A stretch of 64,000 bases of DNA from positions 3,078-67,077 of the forward strand of contig CAZSSM010000035.1 of assembly GCA_964609385.1 (NCBI GenBank), read 5' to 3'. Numbering within the stretch: position 1 is the first letter of the stretch; each line of letters starts with the position of its first letter. Shown piece by piece: positions 50,456 to 58,785 of the stretch. The notes under the pieces are model-generated. The model did no database searches, was not told where the DNA came from, and saw only the letters and a list, made by a program, of their open reading frames with translations. A program made the position numbers and the translations under genes. Source of the stretch: CAZSSM01 sp964609385. Its GTDB lineage: Bacteria > Planctomycetota > Planctomycetia > Isosphaerales > Isosphaeraceae.

Positions 50456-50992
50456 TTACATGTTGCCGCTCATGTGATGCTGGACGGCGCTCGGGTCGAC
50501 CGACCAGCCCTCACGCCGGAGCATCTCGCGGATCCGCCGGTAGCCGTACCGAGGGTGCTCGCCGGCAAGCTGTTTAATCCTCCGGCCCAACGCCTCCCGC
50601 TCCTCGCGGACGACGGGCGTGTACCGGAGGCTGGAGCGGGGCAGGTCTAGGGCCTGGGCAACTCGCCGCTGGGAGTCGGTGAACTGATGGTACAGCTCCG
50701 CGATGATGAGTCGACGTCGGGCGGTGGTCATGGCGATTTTTTTAGCGCCTCGCGGAGCATCTGGCGGTCCAAGGGCCAGCTCGGCGATGAGGTCCTTAAG
50801 GCGGCCGACCTGGCCTCCGAGTTCAGAAATGCGGATTTGCTCACTCGTCTTGGGTTCCTCCCGGAGGACCTTCCAACGATCGTAGGTGGAAGGTGCGATG
50901 ACCGCCTTGCGCTAGGCCTGGTCGATGTTCATTCCAGCCTCGATGTCCTGGAGGACGGCGGCGATGCGTTTCGGTCGTGGTCGGGTCCGCAT
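50456..50992 (-). mobile_element. IS3-family insertion sequence remnant
   Basis: Reading leftward from ATG 50992 an OrfA-type transposase fragment is recognisable: KRIAAVLQDIEAGMNIDQA, a TAG stop, RKAVIAPSTYDRWK, and a leucine-zipper-like LGGQVGRLKDLIAELAL. The expected DRQMLREALKK end lies in another frame, just before an A7 run like the slippery sites of this family. OrfB starts at 50731 (TTARRRLIIAELYHQF, HPRYGYRRIREMLRREGW) and breaks off after about 90 residues, before the DDE catalytic domain. The element is therefore dead. A sequence at 50354-50375 beginning TGACCTGTTCCCC could be a terminal repeat; no partner was found. Confidence 0.8.
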
Positions 50993-51044
50993 GGGGACGC
51001 TTCCCGTCGATGGGTTCGATCGATCGGCCGTAAAGGTCGTGGGA

Positions 51045-52163
51045 TCAGTCCAAGTCGATGAGGACGACTTCGGGCCGCTCCCCGGCGATGGCGGCGGTCA
51101 TGCCGTCGGGTGCGATGGCCAGGGCGTAGACGGGGGTGGCGTGGTCGTCCCAGACGAACGTGGATTGGGGACGGCCGTCGTCGGCGTCGAGGAACTGGAC
51201 GACTCCGTCGGCCTGTGCGACGGCCAGGCGTCGCGAATCGGGTGCGAAGGCGGCGGCGTGGATGCCACGGGGGCTCGACCAACGCCAGCAGGGGTCGCCC
51301 AGGATGCCCTGCTCGTCGTCGCGGATCCGCTCGGGCCATGGCGCGGTGTCGAAGCCCATCACGAGGCGGCCAGCGGCGAGGACCAGCCGGCGTCGGTCGG
51401 GTGAGAATCGGGCGAGAGTCGCCGACGCCCCAAAGTGGCATGAGTCGAGGCAGCGACCGGTCCGCAGGTCGTTCAACTCCAGGCTCATCGAGGTCTGACG
51501 GACGCCGAGGGCCGAGTCATCCTCCCAGGGCGTGATGGTCAACGTGTGCCATTGCAAAAGCTGATCCTGGCCCGGCGTATATGAGGCGCTCAGGCGGATC
51601 GCGCGGAGATCGACTTCGCTGAAAGCGGGCGAACTCCGGAGGAATCCGACCCAATCGTTCGCCTCGACTTCTGACCAGTCCGGGGCCTTCCAGATTAACG
51701 GCGGATCGTGGGCGCGGTCCTCGACGGAGGATCCCCGCATGATCAACGTCTTTCCCCCATCGTCGAAGGCCAACAGATGGGCCTCCTGCGGCGAACTCAG
51801 CGCCAACTCGCTCTCGAAGACCAACGGGTCGGATCGCTCCAAGGCCAACCGCGATGCTCCGTCGAGGATCCCGACGTATTGCGAAACATGGCAGGATGGT
51901 GACGGTTCCCCTTCCGGCCGGTAATCCCAATGCTTCCAGTTCGACCGAATCGCCGCCAAAGCTGAACCATCGGGAGAGAACGCGAGCTGGGCATAGCGCT
52001 GATCGTCGATGCGGCGATCACCTCCCAGCACATCAAGGGCGGTTCCATCCAGGACATCCCAGATCCGGATCGTCCCGTCGGCGCCTCCGGAGGCCATCAC
52101 GGGGGCCTCGGGGTGATAGGTCAGGCAATGGACCGAGCCGACGTGACCTTCCAGGAGCCGCAT
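51045..52163 (-). CDS. WD40-repeat protein downstream of an oxidoreductase
   Basis: 372 residues, no signal peptide. WD40 blades are clear at both ends (GHVGSVHCLTYHPEAPVM then DGTIRIWDV; AFAPDSRRLAVAQADG then ALAIAPDGM) and degenerate in the middle. ATG 52163 lies three bases after the oxidoreductase stop, so the two are co-transcribed and may be coupled. A protein-binding role is the only supported statement. The IS3 remnant begins 52 bases beyond its stop. Confidence 0.82.
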   Translation of the reverse strand: MRLLEGHVGSVHCLTYHPEAPVMASGGADGTIRIWDVLDGTALDVLGGDRRIDDQRYAQLAFSPDGSALAAIRSNWKHWDYRPEGEPSPSCHVSQYVGILDGASRLALERSDPLVFESELALSSPQEAHLLAFDDGGKTLIMRGSSVEDRAHDPPLIWKAPDWSEVEANDWVGFLRSSPAFSEVDLRAIRLSASYTPGQDQLLQWHTLTITPWEDDSALGVRQTSMSLELNDLRTGRCLDSCHFGASATLARFSPDRRRLVLAAGRLVMGFDTAPWPERIRDDEQGILGDPCWRWSSPRGIHAAAFAPDSRRLAVAQADGVVQFLDADDGRPQSTFVWDDHATPVYALAIAPDGMTAAIAGERPEVVLIDLD

Positions 52164-52166
52164 GGG

Positions 52167-53165
52167 TCAGGCCTCGGCTCGTGCGTCGCGGGCGGCTTTA
52201 AGGACCGCGTCAAGGACACGCATCTGTTGGAGACCGTCCTCGGCCGGAGCGGGCAGGGTGTGGTCGGGGGCGTCGATGGCCTCCGCGAAAGCATCGACCA
52301 TCCGTCCGTACTGGTTGCCTCCATCGAAACCGAGCCGGCCGTCGCGATCGGTACCGGTGCCGAACAGCTCGGCGGTCGGCTTCTCCGGCGGGAGATAGGC
52401 GTCGGGCACGGTGATCGCTCCATGGGTCCCGACGATCTCGTAGGTACAACGGAAGGGCTGCTCGAAACTGCAGTCGATCAGGCCAAGGATGTCGTCGGGG
52501 AACTCCAGGAGGGCGTTGAGCGATAGGTCGACCCCGGTCGGACCGAAGTGGGCCGAGGCCTCGATCCGGGTCGGCTCCGCGCCGGCGAAGAGGCGGAGGG
52601 TGCTGATCCCATAGCAGCCGACGTCCCAGAGCGCTCCGCCGCCCCGATCCGGGTCGAGTCGCCAGTCGTCCGGCTCGATCGGGAACGAGAATGAGGATCG
52701 GATCAGTCGGACCCGACCGATCGAACCCTCGGCGACCATGCGTCGGAGTTCATCGGTGCGCGCCTGGTGTCGCCACATGAACGCTTCCATGAGCACGACA
52801 CCATGTCGATGGCAGGAGGCGACCATCTCCTTGGCCTCGTCGGCATTGAGGGCCAGCGGCTTCTCGCAGAGGATGTGCTTGCCGGCCTCGGCGGCGCGGA
52901 GGACCCAGGGGCGATGCAGCTCGTTGGGCAGCGGGATGTAGACCGCATCGACGTCGGGGTCGGCGATGAGGGCCTCGTACGAGTCGTGCGACCTGGGGAC
53001 GTCGAACTCCTCAGCCCAGGCGCGGGCGGTCTCGATGTTGCGGCTGGCCAGGGCGTGGAGCGTGGCGTGTCGTGATGCCAGGAGCCCCGGGATCAACCCT
53101 CGACGCACGATCCGCGCGCAACCGAGGATTCCGAAGCGGAGCGGGCGGTCGTCGACGTCGGACAT
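52167..53165 (-). CDS. Gfo/Idh/MocA-family oxidoreductase
   Basis: 332 residues. The Rossmann motif FGILGCARI is at about residues 11-19, the CEKPLALNADEA motif at about 94-105 and a WDVGCYGI active-site region near residue 182. These mark a typical NAD(P)-dependent sugar oxidoreductase of the glucose-fructose oxidoreductase type. It follows an ABC sugar-binding protein gene by 56 bases on the same strand, so its substrate is probably the sugar or cyclitol imported by that system. ATG 53165 gives the usual family length. Confidence 0.93.
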   Translation of the reverse strand: MSDVDDRPLRFGILGCARIVRRGLIPGLLASRHATLHALASRNIETARAWAEEFDVPRSHDSYEALIADPDVDAVYIPLPNELHRPWVLRAAEAGKHILCEKPLALNADEAKEMVASCHRHGVVLMEAFMWRHQARTDELRRMVAEGSIGRVRLIRSSFSFPIEPDDWRLDPDRGGGALWDVGCYGISTLRLFAGAEPTRIEASAHFGPTGVDLSLNALLEFPDDILGLIDCSFEQPFRCTYEIVGTHGAITVPDAYLPPEKPTAELFGTGTDRDGRLGFDGGNQYGRMVDAFAEAIDAPDHTLPAPAEDGLQQMRVLDAVLKAARDARAEA

Positions 53166-53221
53166 GATTGGTTTTCCTAGATTTGACAAATCAGAAATTG
53201 ATTTACTTAACAATCTAACTG

Positions 53222-54187
53222 TCAGTAGGCCGGTTCGTATTCAGCGATCGTTTCGGGAGTGATGAGCGGGAGGGGCGTATAGACGACGTCGGGGACGTAC
53301 TCGCCGTCGAGGTGGGCGATGGTTTGCTCGACGGCGATGCGGGCTTGCTGTGCGGCGTCCTGGAGGATCGTGGCGCTGAGGAAGCCATCGCGGATCGCTT
53401 GGAAGGCGGTGATGTTGCCGTTGAACCCGATGACGATGAGGTCCTCGGCCCAACCGGCCTGACGGGCGACCTCGGCGGCGGGCACGGCCAGCTCGTCGGC
53501 CTGGGCGATGATGGCGTCGATCTGACCAGGGTCATAGGACTGGACTAAGTCGGTCATGACGTCGCGGGCGGTGCTTTCTTGGAAGTCCGTGTCGCGGTCC
53601 TCGACGATTTCGATGGCGTCGGTAGTCCCGCCGAGCCCTTCCAGGAACCCTCGCTCACGGCTGCGCTGGGGGCTTGATCCGAGCGTCCCCTGGAGATAGA
53701 TGATGCGACCGCCTTCGGGGCCGAGCAGGTGGACCAGAACCTCGGCTTGTTTGCGACCGCCCTCGGCGTCGTCGGCACCGACATAGGCGATGACCTCGCC
53801 GCCGTTGACGGCCCGGTTCATCGTCAGGATCGGGACGCCGGCACGGTTGGCCGCCTCGACCGAGCGGACCGCCGCGTCGGCGTCGCGTGGGCAGAGGATG
53901 ATCGCGTCGACGCCTAGTGTGATCAGGTTTTCTACCTGGTCGAGCTGCTCCGCGTCGTCGTCCTTGCCGTCACGCACGTCGATCTCGATGCCCAGTTCGG
54001 CCGCCTTCTCCTCCAGACCACGCTTCTGTGCCACAAAGAAGGGATGGTCGAACATCGGCAGCACTGCGCCGAGACGCTTGATCTCACCCGAACCGGTTGT
54101 CGAGGCGTCCTCGGCGCCACAACCGCTCAGCACGGATACCAACAGCAAGCTCGCAAAGAAAAGGATCCAGGAGGAACGCACGTTCAT
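53222..54187 (-). CDS. ABC transporter sugar-binding lipoprotein (RbsB-like)
   Basis: 321 residues with a lipoprotein leader (core FFASLLLVSVLSGC, lipobox cysteine 23). The mature part is a periplasmic-binding fold of the ribose/galactose type: FDHPFFVAQKRGLEE, NLITLGVDAIILCP, IYLQGTLGSSPQRSRERGF and IGFNGNITAFQAI. It binds a pentose, hexose or cyclitol and delivers it to the permease encoded upstream at 54393-55385. The 205 bases between the two show no gene. The ligand cannot be assigned. Confidence 0.92.
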   Translation of the reverse strand: MNVRSSWILFFASLLLVSVLSGCGAEDASTTGSGEIKRLGAVLPMFDHPFFVAQKRGLEEKAAELGIEIDVRDGKDDDAEQLDQVENLITLGVDAIILCPRDADAAVRSVEAANRAGVPILTMNRAVNGGEVIAYVGADDAEGGRKQAEVLVHLLGPEGGRIIYLQGTLGSSPQRSRERGFLEGLGGTTDAIEIVEDRDTDFQESTARDVMTDLVQSYDPGQIDAIIAQADELAVPAAEVARQAGWAEDLIVIGFNGNITAFQAIRDGFLSATILQDAAQQARIAVEQTIAHLDGEYVPDVVYTPLPLITPETIAEYEPAY

Positions 54188-54392
54188 AATCGCCTCGAAG
54201 CTCGCATCGATCTCGAGTGGGTTTGCGGGTCCCGAGCCGACTCGAAGGACCCCAGAGACGTTCCATGGTACCGTTGGATCCGGAGCGGTTCCCCTGGTAA
54301 GCGAGCGCGTCGAGGATCGGCGCCGAGTCGATCACCCCGAGGTCGACGTCAATCCTCTTGGTTTTCGCGGTCCAAGACGGACTCTCGGTGGG

Positions 54393-55385
54393 TCAGTCGC
54401 GACCGCGTCGGACCAGCGAGTCGGCCGCGGCGAAGGTGAGAATGACCGCGCCGGTGATCAGCGTGCTGTACTCGTCGGGCCAACGTCGGAGCGTGATCAG
54501 GGTGTCGAGCGTCTGGAGCAGCAGACACCCGAACCCCGCGCCCAGGACGTTCCCCACACCGCCCCGCAACGAAATGCCACCGACGACGCACGAGGCGATC
54601 GCCAGCAGCTCGTAGCCTTCAGCGGTGTCGACCTTGGCGATGCCGTGCCGGCTCAGCCAGAGCACCGCGGCCAGGCCGGCCGAGGCACCGCTGAGGGCGA
54701 AAGCGGCCGTCCGGATCCGACGGGTCCGGACCCCGGCCAACCGCGCCGCCCGCGCGTTGCCGCCGGTCGCATACAGGTGTTGGCCGAAGACGGTCCGACC
54801 CAGCACAACCCATGCGACCACCACCAGGCCCAGAAAGATCATACTGCGATACTCGATCGTGCTGGAGCCCAACGGGATCCCCGAGCGGAGCGCGTCGAAC
54901 GCCTCGACGTTGACGATCGGCTCGCCGCCGAGCAGCAGGAACGTCGCGCCCCGATAGATCAATAGCGTGCTCAAGGTCGTGACGAACGGATTGGTCTCGA
55001 CATAAGCGACGAAGAAGCCATTGACCGAACCCAATGCGCCGCCGATGATCAGCGCCAAGGCGGCCAAACCGATCGGGCCGACCGCTGTGATCAAGGCCGC
55101 CAGACCCGCCGGAGGCGCCACCGCCAGCCAGGCCACCAACGCCCCGGTCAACGCCAGGGTCGAGCCTTGCGAGAGGTCGAAGCCGCCCCCGATCAGAACG
55201 AACGCCTGACCCACCGCCAATACTCCGATGATGGCCGCCTGCGTCAAGATGCTGCTGAAGGTCCGCTCGTTGAAGAACCGGTCGGTCGTCGCCATCAATC
55301 CGACCGCGATTAGCCCAAGTGCCAGCAGCGGGAGCCATCGCAGAACGGCTCGAATCACGGAAGCGTTTCTGTGGGTTTCAGACAT
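54393..55385 (-). CDS. ABC transporter sugar permease (RbsC-like)
   Basis: 330 residues, eight to ten membrane segments. Family markers are GQAFVLIGGGFDLSQGS, GSVNGFFVAYVETNPFVTTL, TVFGQHLYATGGNARAARLAG and ASCVVGGISLRGGVG. It is the membrane subunit of a carbohydrate-uptake CUT2-type importer and precedes its binding protein. No ATP-binding subunit (RbsA-type) lies next to it, so the ATPase must be encoded elsewhere or the system is incomplete. Confidence 0.93.
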   Translation of the reverse strand: MSETHRNASVIRAVLRWLPLLALGLIAVGLMATTDRFFNERTFSSILTQAAIIGVLAVGQAFVLIGGGFDLSQGSTLALTGALVAWLAVAPPAGLAALITAVGPIGLAALALIIGGALGSVNGFFVAYVETNPFVTTLSTLLIYRGATFLLLGGEPIVNVEAFDALRSGIPLGSSTIEYRSMIFLGLVVVAWVVLGRTVFGQHLYATGGNARAARLAGVRTRRIRTAAFALSGASAGLAAVLWLSRHGIAKVDTAEGYELLAIASCVVGGISLRGGVGNVLGAGFGCLLLQTLDTLITLRRWPDEYSTLITGAVILTFAAADSLVRRGRD

Positions 55386-55445
55386 AAAACTCTCGAAGTG
55401 TATCCATTTGTAAGCGTTGCGATGACATTCCCCAAGGCCGATCGC

Positions 55446-56546
55446 TTAAGGATGCACGTTCGAAGGCGAATACGTTGGGAAATCCAGGTATCCTTCATCG
55501 TTGTAGGAATACCAGATCTTTGGGTCGGCCGGATCGGCCAGGGGCCAGTCGTTGCGGAACCGCTCGACGAGGTCCGGATTGCTGATGAAGGGACGGCCGA
55601 AGGCGATCAGGTCGGCGTCACCACGCTGGATGGCGTCTTCGGCCTCGGTGCGGTCGTAGCCACAGTTGCCCATCAACGGGCCTTTGAAGACCGCGCGGAA
55701 GTCGGCCAGCGTCAAGGGGTCGCCGAGGCCGTGGAAGCCGAAGGCGAGCCCGTCCATGACGTGAAGATAGGCCAGTCCGTAACGGTCGAGCTGCCCGGCG
55801 ACGTCGAGGAACTGATCGCGATAGTCGGGCGATCCCATGTCGTTGAAGGCTCCATTAGGCGAGAGCCGGACACCGACGCGACCGGCGGGCCAGACGGTCA
55901 GGACAGCCTGGACGACCTCGTCGAGGAAGCGGTAGCGGGCCTCGATGCTCCCGCCGTAACGATCGGTCCGGTGATTGGTCTTGGACTGGAGGAACGTATC
56001 GATCAGGTATCCGTTGGCGCCATGGATCTCGACGCCGTCGAATTCGGCGTCGCGGGCGCGTTGGGCGGCGACTCGGTACTCGTCGACGATCCCAGGGATC
56101 TCGTCGGTCTCCAGGGCGCGTGGAGTCTCGTGCGGCTGCTTGCCTTCGGGGGTATGAATGTATTCTTCATCGATCTTAATGGCCGACGGGGCGACGGCTG
56201 GTCGTCCATCGTGAAAGCTGCTATGCGAGGCGCGTCCGCAGTGCCAGAGTTGGAGGAAGATCCGGCCGCCCCTTTGGTGGACGGCTTGAACGACTTGCGT
56301 CCAGGCTTCGGCCATGGCGTCGCTGTAGATGCCCGGCGACTGATTCCAGCCGTTGGCCTGGGGCGAGATCGTGGTCGCCTCGGTGATGACCAGGCCCGCG
56401 TTGGCGCGTTGGGCGTAATAGGAAGCCATCCGTGCGTTGGCCATCCGCTCGAGCCCGGCACGGGCGCGGGTCATCGGGGCCATCACGATCCGATTGGGCA
56501 GCGGCAACTCACCCAACGCATATGGGGAGAACAGGGTCTCGGACAT
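55446..56546 (-). CDS. Old Yellow Enzyme family alkene reductase (NemA-like)
   Basis: 366 residues. FMN- and NADPH-dependent ene-reductase. The start LFSPYALGELPLPNRIVMAP, the flavin region LQLWHCGRASH, the substrate-binding pair in EIHGANGYL (His and Asn both present), NHRTDRYGGS and the C-terminal FGRPFISNPDL are all in place and length is normal. It reduces activated C=C bonds and is often linked to stress by electrophiles. It lies 60 bases upstream of the sugar permease on the same strand; a functional link is not evident. Confidence 0.95.
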   Translation of the reverse strand: MSETLFSPYALGELPLPNRIVMAPMTRARAGLERMANARMASYYAQRANAGLVITEATTISPQANGWNQSPGIYSDAMAEAWTQVVQAVHQRGGRIFLQLWHCGRASHSSFHDGRPAVAPSAIKIDEEYIHTPEGKQPHETPRALETDEIPGIVDEYRVAAQRARDAEFDGVEIHGANGYLIDTFLQSKTNHRTDRYGGSIEARYRFLDEVVQAVLTVWPAGRVGVRLSPNGAFNDMGSPDYRDQFLDVAGQLDRYGLAYLHVMDGLAFGFHGLGDPLTLADFRAVFKGPLMGNCGYDRTEAEDAIQRGDADLIAFGRPFISNPDLVERFRNDWPLADPADPKIWYSYNDEGYLDFPTYSPSNVHP

Positions 56547-56839
56547 CGGGAAGGTCTCTCGAGGCGTGATGACCTAGACCTCGGCCAAGCCAAGGCCGCG
56601 TGGTCGCATTCTATACGTCGGAACAGCGGGGCCTTATTCTGGACGATTCGCTGGACCCGATCAAGGCGTCAGAAGTCAGCGCCGTGCGATCCTCGATGCG
56701 GAAGTGCGTGTGGTCGGCGCAGCGTTTTCCCCCTTGGATCCGACGTGGGCCCACAGATCAGTTCACATCGGAAGATCTTCGCAAGCCCGGCGCGATCTCG
56801 AGTCGTCGACGTCTCGGATCGCGCCTTCAGCGTCAGGGC

Positions 56840-57460
56840 TCAGCCGTGGTTCTGGAAGGCGCGTTCGGCCAAGGCGTCCAGGTCCTCGTCGGGGATCGGG
56901 AACTCGAGGTCGATCTCGTTGCCGCACCAGCCGTGCTCGGCGACCGCATCGGTGTAGGCGGCCAGCTCACCCCCATGGCGTTCGACGACGGTCTCGAAGA
57001 AGACGTGGAGCGAATCGACGAGCCAAGGGACGGGGTCGGGGCCCGGCGCGGGATCGCCAGGCTTGGGCGGCAACGGGGAACCGTCGTCGGGACCCCAGCC
57101 GTATCCGACATCCGATCCACCGTGGCCGGCTTCGGTCAGCAGCGCGTCGACGACGACAGCGACGGCCTCGACATCGACCTCGTGCCAGGGTTGCGGGAAG
57201 GGTTGGAACTTGATACCGAGTTCGCGGAGGAAGGCCGCGTCGACGACTTCAACGGAGACCTCGACCTTGGGCGCGATCTGGTCGACGACGCTCTCCAGGA
57301 CCTCGGTCTCGATCCACCAAGGCACGGGTGGATGTGGGAAGTGAGGGTCGATGTCTGGGCTGTCGGGACCGGGCGTGAAGAGCAGCAAACGCGACTCCAA
57401 AGTGTCCATGGCCAGGGTCATTCGGGTCGTGTCGTCGGTACGACGATTGATCCGTATCAT
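56840..57460 (-). CDS. Small protein with a LEPR-XLL-like N-terminal motif
   Basis: 206 residues. The N-terminus reads MTLAMDTLESRLLLFTPG, close to the LEPR-XLL motif that opens many planctomycete surface proteins. The rest is acidic with a helical central part (LESVVDQIAPKVEVSVEVVD) and a Pro/Asp/Gly linker (GSPLPPKPGDPAPGPDP), without known domain or membrane segment. Function unknown. It is divergent from an ECF sigma gene across 356 bases; the 293 bases between it and the upstream OYE gene start show no supported gene. Confidence 0.65.
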   Translation of the reverse strand: MIRINRRTDDTTRMTLAMDTLESRLLLFTPGPDSPDIDPHFPHPPVPWWIETEVLESVVDQIAPKVEVSVEVVDAAFLRELGIKFQPFPQPWHEVDVEAVAVVVDALLTEAGHGGSDVGYGWGPDDGSPLPPKPGDPAPGPDPVPWLVDSLHVFFETVVERHGGELAAYTDAVAEHGWCGNEIDLEFPIPDEDLDALAERAFQNHG

Positions 57461-57816
57461 GATGTCAGATCCTTAACGAGAAATGGGGTTTCGTGAAATG
57501 GTTGGCCTCGTCCGGACCGAAGGTCGTCGATCCCGGCCGTTGCAACGGTCGGGCTGACGTCCTCCGCCCGAGCCAATCGGATTGATGGAATTGAGTCCGA
57601 CCCGGACGCGATAAAAAATGAGGGGACGTGCCGAATCGTCGAAAAGCCATTCACGTCCAAGTCGCAGGAATGGCGATGACGTGGGGAAGAAAATAGGAAT
57701 GTGATCGAGTCACATCTGGTCTTGCCCATCCTAGTTCCCGTATCGTGGGCATGGCCTCGTCGTGAGCTGTTGGGTGGCTCACGGCCCCTCCCAACAACCT
57801 TGGACGGGACTCGGCG
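57461..57816. other. Divergent intergenic region upstream of the ECF sigma gene
   Basis: 356 bases between two outward-reading genes, so promoters for both are expected. No RNA gene or repeat seen. Minus-strand frames crossing it into the sigma gene are shadows. Confidence 0.5.
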
Positions 57817-58476
57817 ATGTCTGGAGAGGCGCACGATCGGGCACCCGATCCGGGTACGGTGACGCGGCTGATCGATCTGCTCCGCGTGCCCGACCCCGCC
57901 GTTCGCGACGAGGCGGCGCAGCGGATCTGGGTGCGATACGTTGACAAACTCCTGGCCCTGGCCCGCCAGCGGATCGACCAACGGATGCGGGGACGAGAGG
58001 ACGAGGAGGACATCGTCGTGGCGATGTTCCAGAGCTTCTGCGCCCGGTTGGGCCGCGGCGAGTTCGAGCTTCGCGATCGCGGGGCGCTCTGGAACCTCCT
58101 GGTTCGGATGACGCTTAATAAAGTCTATGACGCGGCCGACCGCCACTTCAGCGGCAAACGCGATGCGCGTCGGGAAATCCGTGTCGACGACGATCAAGAA
58201 CGCGTCGGTGCCGACCCGATCCTCGTCCGGATGGAGGCCGGCGACCCCACGCCCGACGAGGCGATGGCCCTGCATGAGGAATTGCAACGCCTGCTTCAAA
58301 CGCTCGACGATGACACGTTGCGCCGCGTGGCACTACTCAAACTCGAGGGATACACCAACGACGAGATCGCGAAGCAGTTGCGGTGCACTCGAAGGACCAT
58401 CGAGCGCAAGATGGAGGGGATCCGGCGGAAACTGAATCCCGATCGCGAAGGGCCCGATTCCCCCCGGGTGGCTTAG
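57817..58476 (+). CDS. ECF-type RNA polymerase sigma factor
   Basis: 219 residues. Region 2 covers about 25-110 (YVDKLLALARQRIDQRMRG, DEEDIVVAMFQSFCARL) and region 4 about 150-210 (LDDDTLRRVALLKLEGYTND, EIAKQLRCTRRTIERKMEGI). No membrane segment and no anti-sigma gene beside it. It lies 309 bases upstream of a membrane Ser/Thr kinase on the same strand, the arrangement of planctomycete ECF groups associated with Ser/Thr kinases. Phosphorylation as the control of the sigma factor is therefore a reasonable inference. Confidence 0.93.
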   Translation: MSGEAHDRAPDPGTVTRLIDLLRVPDPAVRDEAAQRIWVRYVDKLLALARQRIDQRMRGREDEEDIVVAMFQSFCARLGRGEFELRDRGALWNLLVRMTLNKVYDAADRHFSGKRDARREIRVDDDQERVGADPILVRMEAGDPTPDEAMALHEELQRLLQTLDDDTLRRVALLKLEGYTNDEIAKQLRCTRRTIERKMEGIRRKLNPDREGPDSPRVA

Positions 58477-58785
58477 CGGGCGACAACGGGCCATCAATAC
58501 TGGCATGCCAAAAGCCCATGATCTGACGGTGATCGACTCGTCGTTGCGTTCGATGGACAGAAAAACGTTGTCGGACGTCACCGATGATCCGATCGCCGAC
58601 CGGTTGCGATGGTCGTGGTGAACCGTCGAGTGCAAACTGGAACGAACCGGTCCCACCCGGCCGGCTTACCAGCTCGTGACGGTTCCCTCCCTGCCAATGT
58701 CGGACGGAGACCATGCAAACCCGATTGGAGTGTCGAAGCAGGGTTACCTGAGCCGAGGCCGAGCGCGATCGGAGAGCGAAGCATC
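58477..58785 (+). other. Leader region of the kinase-SUMF1 gene
   Basis: 309 bases. The kinase frame stays open upstream to 58609, but that extension has no ribosome site and no conserved sequence, while ATG 58786 follows a GGAGAGCGAAG stretch. No other gene or hairpin was recognised. Confidence 0.45.
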
